Assembly: GCA_947631675.1 (NCBI GenBank)
Contig: CANRMG010000022.1
Span: forward strand, 1-16,095
DNA: 16,095 nucleotides
Origin: an uncultured Oscillospiraceae bacterium
GTDB taxonomy: Bacteria > Bacillota_A > Clostridia > Oscillospirales > Oscillospiraceae
Reading direction: 5' to 3'
The first letter of the stretch is position 1, and every line of letters begins with the position of its first letter. Shown one piece after another: positions 14,658-16,095 of this stretch. Under the pieces are notes generated by a model, which did no database searches, had not been told where the DNA came from, and saw only the letters and a list, made by a program, of their open reading frames with translations. The position numbers were made by a program, and so were the translations under genes.

Positions 14658-15077
14658 TCAGTCCTGCTTCAGGTACTTGGTGATCTCCGGGCCAAAGGTG
14701 GCGGGGTCGGCGGAGACGGTCACCGTGAAGGTGATGCTCTCCGACTGGCCGAAGCCGTCCAGCCAGGACAGGAACCCGGCGAACTGCTCCTCGGAGGCCG
14801 GCCGGATGATCTTAAAGAGGTTGTCTATGAACACATGGGTTATATCGAAGTTCCCGGCGGCCAGGCCGCTGATGAAGCCCCGCATCAGGTCGATGGAGTT
14901 GATCCCATACTGGGAGGCGTGGACGAGCCGCGCCTGATAGGGGATGTCGTATGTAAGGACCTTGTCCTTCTCGATGCAGATCACGTCGCCGTGCTCCTCA
15001 TCCACCGCCTTGCGCACCAATTCCACCAGCTGCTTTGTCTTGCCGGTCCCTTTGAGACCCATGATCAATCTGATCAA
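14658..15077 (-). CDS. Small P-loop NTP-binding protein of unknown function
   Basis: 139 residues. Walker A is G7-LKGTGKT-14 and a Walker B-like strand is THVFIDNL (about 80-87). The central part (ICIEKDKVLTYDIPYQARL) matches my recollection of a clostridial family often annotated, doubtfully, as PilT-like ATPase. It is too short to be a true PilT and lacks the rest of that fold. The start is a TTG at 15077, with GGGAG about 12 bases upstream; an in-frame ATG at 15062 would cut into the P-loop strand, so TTG is preferred. Just upstream, the out-of-frame ATG at 15085 opens a three-codon frame whose TGA overlaps the TTG. Cytoplasmic. Single-gene unit with its own promoter and terminator. Confidence 0.8.
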   Translation of the reverse strand: MIRLIMGLKGTGKTKQLVELVRKAVDEEHGDVICIEKDKVLTYDIPYQARLVHASQYGINSIDLMRGFISGLAAGNFDITHVFIDNLFKIIRPASEEQFAGFLSWLDGFGQSESITFTVTVSADPATFGPEITKYLKQD

Positions 15078-15110
15078 GCGATCATCACGCTCCCTTCTTA
15101 GGTTACAGGT

Positions 15111-15139
15111 ATTCTATCATCTTTCCCGCCGCCCTGCAA
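15111..15139 (-). promoter_or_regulatory. Promoter of the P-loop protein gene
   Basis: TTGCAG (15139-15134), a 17-base spacer and TAGAAT (15116-15111, 5 of 6) on the minus strand, about 30 bases before the start codon. Confidence 0.55.
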
Positions 15140-15226
15140 CGGGAAATATGACAAAAGCCATTATTTTTTTCCGAAGGGAACATATAGTCCACCTGAAAGC
15201 CCCGCGCAACAGCTCTCATTCAGAAC

Positions 15227-16095
15227 TCATGCTATCTGTCGGCAGGCTGTCACCGGCTCTAAACTGTACACGTTCGTAAACTGGGCTTTTCTCTCCGGGG
15301 AAAGGTGGTGACTGACCAGGATCAGCGTCAGCTCCTGGTTGGCCAGCAGGCTCTCCTCCACCAGCCCCGCGTTTTTCTGGTCCAGGGCGCTGGTGCCCTC
15401 GTCCACCAGGAGGATGGAGCGGTCATGGATCAGCGCCCGGGCGATGGCCACACGCTGCTTCTGTCCGCCGGAGAGGCTGCTGCCGTCCTCGCCCACCGGG
15501 GTGTCCAGCCCCTCCGGCATGGCGGCCAGGTCCCCCGCGAGGGCGCTGTCCCGCAGGGCCTTTTCCATCTGCGCGTCGGAAAAGTCCTCGCCCAGGGTGA
15601 TGTTGTCCCGGATGGTGGAGTTGAACAGGAACACGTTCTGCTCAATGTAGCTCATCTGCTCCTGAAGCTGCTCCGGCGTGAAGTCGTGGGCGTCCGTGCC
15701 GTCGAAGCGGATGGTGCCGCTGTAATCCGGCAGCCAGCCCAGCAGGAGCTTCAAAAGTGTGGACTTGCCGCACCCGGAGGGGCCGGTCAGGGCGTACTTG
15801 CCGCCCTTTTTGAAGGTGAGGGACAGGTCGCTGAGGACGGGCTTCCCGTCATATCGGAAGGTCAGGTCCTTCACGGTGATGGCGTTGCTGAGCGCGGGAA
15901 GTCCGCCGCTTTCGCCCTCCCGCGCGTCGTCGGCGCGGACGGTGATCTTGTCAAAATATGGCTTCATGGCGGAGAACGACAGCAGCAGCTGCGCCACGGT
16001 CCCGATGCCGTTGGACAGGCTCCCGCACAGATTGCCGCCGCCCATGAGCGCGCTCTGCAGGATGACGCCCCGGATGGACAGGATGCCGATCAACA
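15227..16095 (-). CDS. ABC exporter, C-terminal part with ATPase domain (runs off the right edge)
   Basis: About 289 codons are visible, with no start in the window. The first 50 visible residues are the end of a membrane domain (GVILQSALMGGGN ... TVAQLLLSFSAM), so this is a fused membrane-plus-ATPase half transporter of the exporter type. In the visible numbering: Walker A GPSGCGKST (104-112), Q-loop Gln152 (IEQNVFLFN), signature LSGGQ (207-211), Walker B ILLVDE (227-232) with the catalytic Glu, D-loop SALD, and H-loop His262 (VSHHLS). All catalytic parts are intact. VDEGTSALD replaces the more usual LDEATSALD. Substrate cannot be told from this end. No clear terminator follows its stop before the neighbouring promoter at 15111-15139. 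Confidence 0.92.
   Translation of the reverse strand, partial: LIGILSIRGVILQSALMGGGNLCGSLSNGIGTVAQLLLSFSAMKPYFDKITVRADDAREGESGGLPALSNAITVKDLTFRYDGKPVLSDLSLTFKKGGKYALTGPSGCGKSTLLKLLLGWLPDYSGTIRFDGTDAHDFTPEQLQEQMSYIEQNVFLFNSTIRDNITLGEDFSDAQMEKALRDSALAGDLAAMPEGLDTPVGEDGSSLSGGQKQRVAIARALIHDRSILLVDEGTSALDQKNAGLVEESLLANQELTLILVSHHLSPERKAQFTNVYSLEPVTACRQIA

Noticed and set aside
1..16095. CRISPR array, prophage, integrase or tRNA gene
   Set aside because: No regularly spaced direct repeats, no transposase, integrase or phage motifs, and no cloverleaf sequence noticed on either strand.

Overview
The window looks like chromosomal DNA from a GC-rich member of the Clostridia, most likely an Oscillospiraceae-type gut Firmicute. 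The clues are strong GGAGG-type ribosome binding sites, sigma-A-like promoters in AT-rich gaps, an SLH-anchored surface protein, clostridial-type SerA/SerC and MtaB, and a palindromic intergenic repeat of a kind I associate with that family. The taxonomic call is inference. Most genes lie on the minus strand; only trpS and a cysteine desulfurase are on the plus strand. No rRNA, tRNA, CRISPR array, transposase or phage gene is visible, and no gene-free stretch exceeds about 220 bases.

Layout. 1-916: 5' part of gltX (minus), divergent from trpS (1055-2068, plus); the two promoters appear to share one -35 box. 2093-2205: a MITE-like double-palindrome repeat that probably also terminates trpS and the converging small operon. 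2222-3045: three overlapping small uncharacterised genes (minus), the first two sharing a motif. 3120-6497: a 1125-residue secreted protein with a papain-like (NlpC/P60 or CHAP type) domain, two chitobiase-like domains, and an SLH array interrupted by an SH3-like domain. Its terminator hairpin contains the ribosome binding site of the next operon. 6714-8952: serC-serA, an overlapping serine biosynthesis pair. 9022-10284: mtaB (tRNA methylthiotransferase), divergent from a cysteine desulfurase (10351-11478). 11540-12382: six-helix membrane protein of unknown role. 12518-13870: radical SAM protein, preceded by a perfect 19-bp inverted repeat and a TetR-family regulator (13978-14550). 14658-15077: small P-loop protein. 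15227-16095: C-terminal part of an ABC exporter, running off the window.

How the genes fit together. Several are housekeeping: tRNA charging, tRNA modification with sulfur supply, and serine synthesis. The less ordinary parts are the three-gene cluster with its RBS embedded in a terminator, the domain order of the surface protein, and the regulator/palindrome/radical SAM unit. No precursor peptide or partner enzyme is visible beside the radical SAM gene. I see no convincing evidence for a large undescribed system; the best candidates for novelty are the three-gene cluster at 2222-3045 and the TetR/radical SAM pair.
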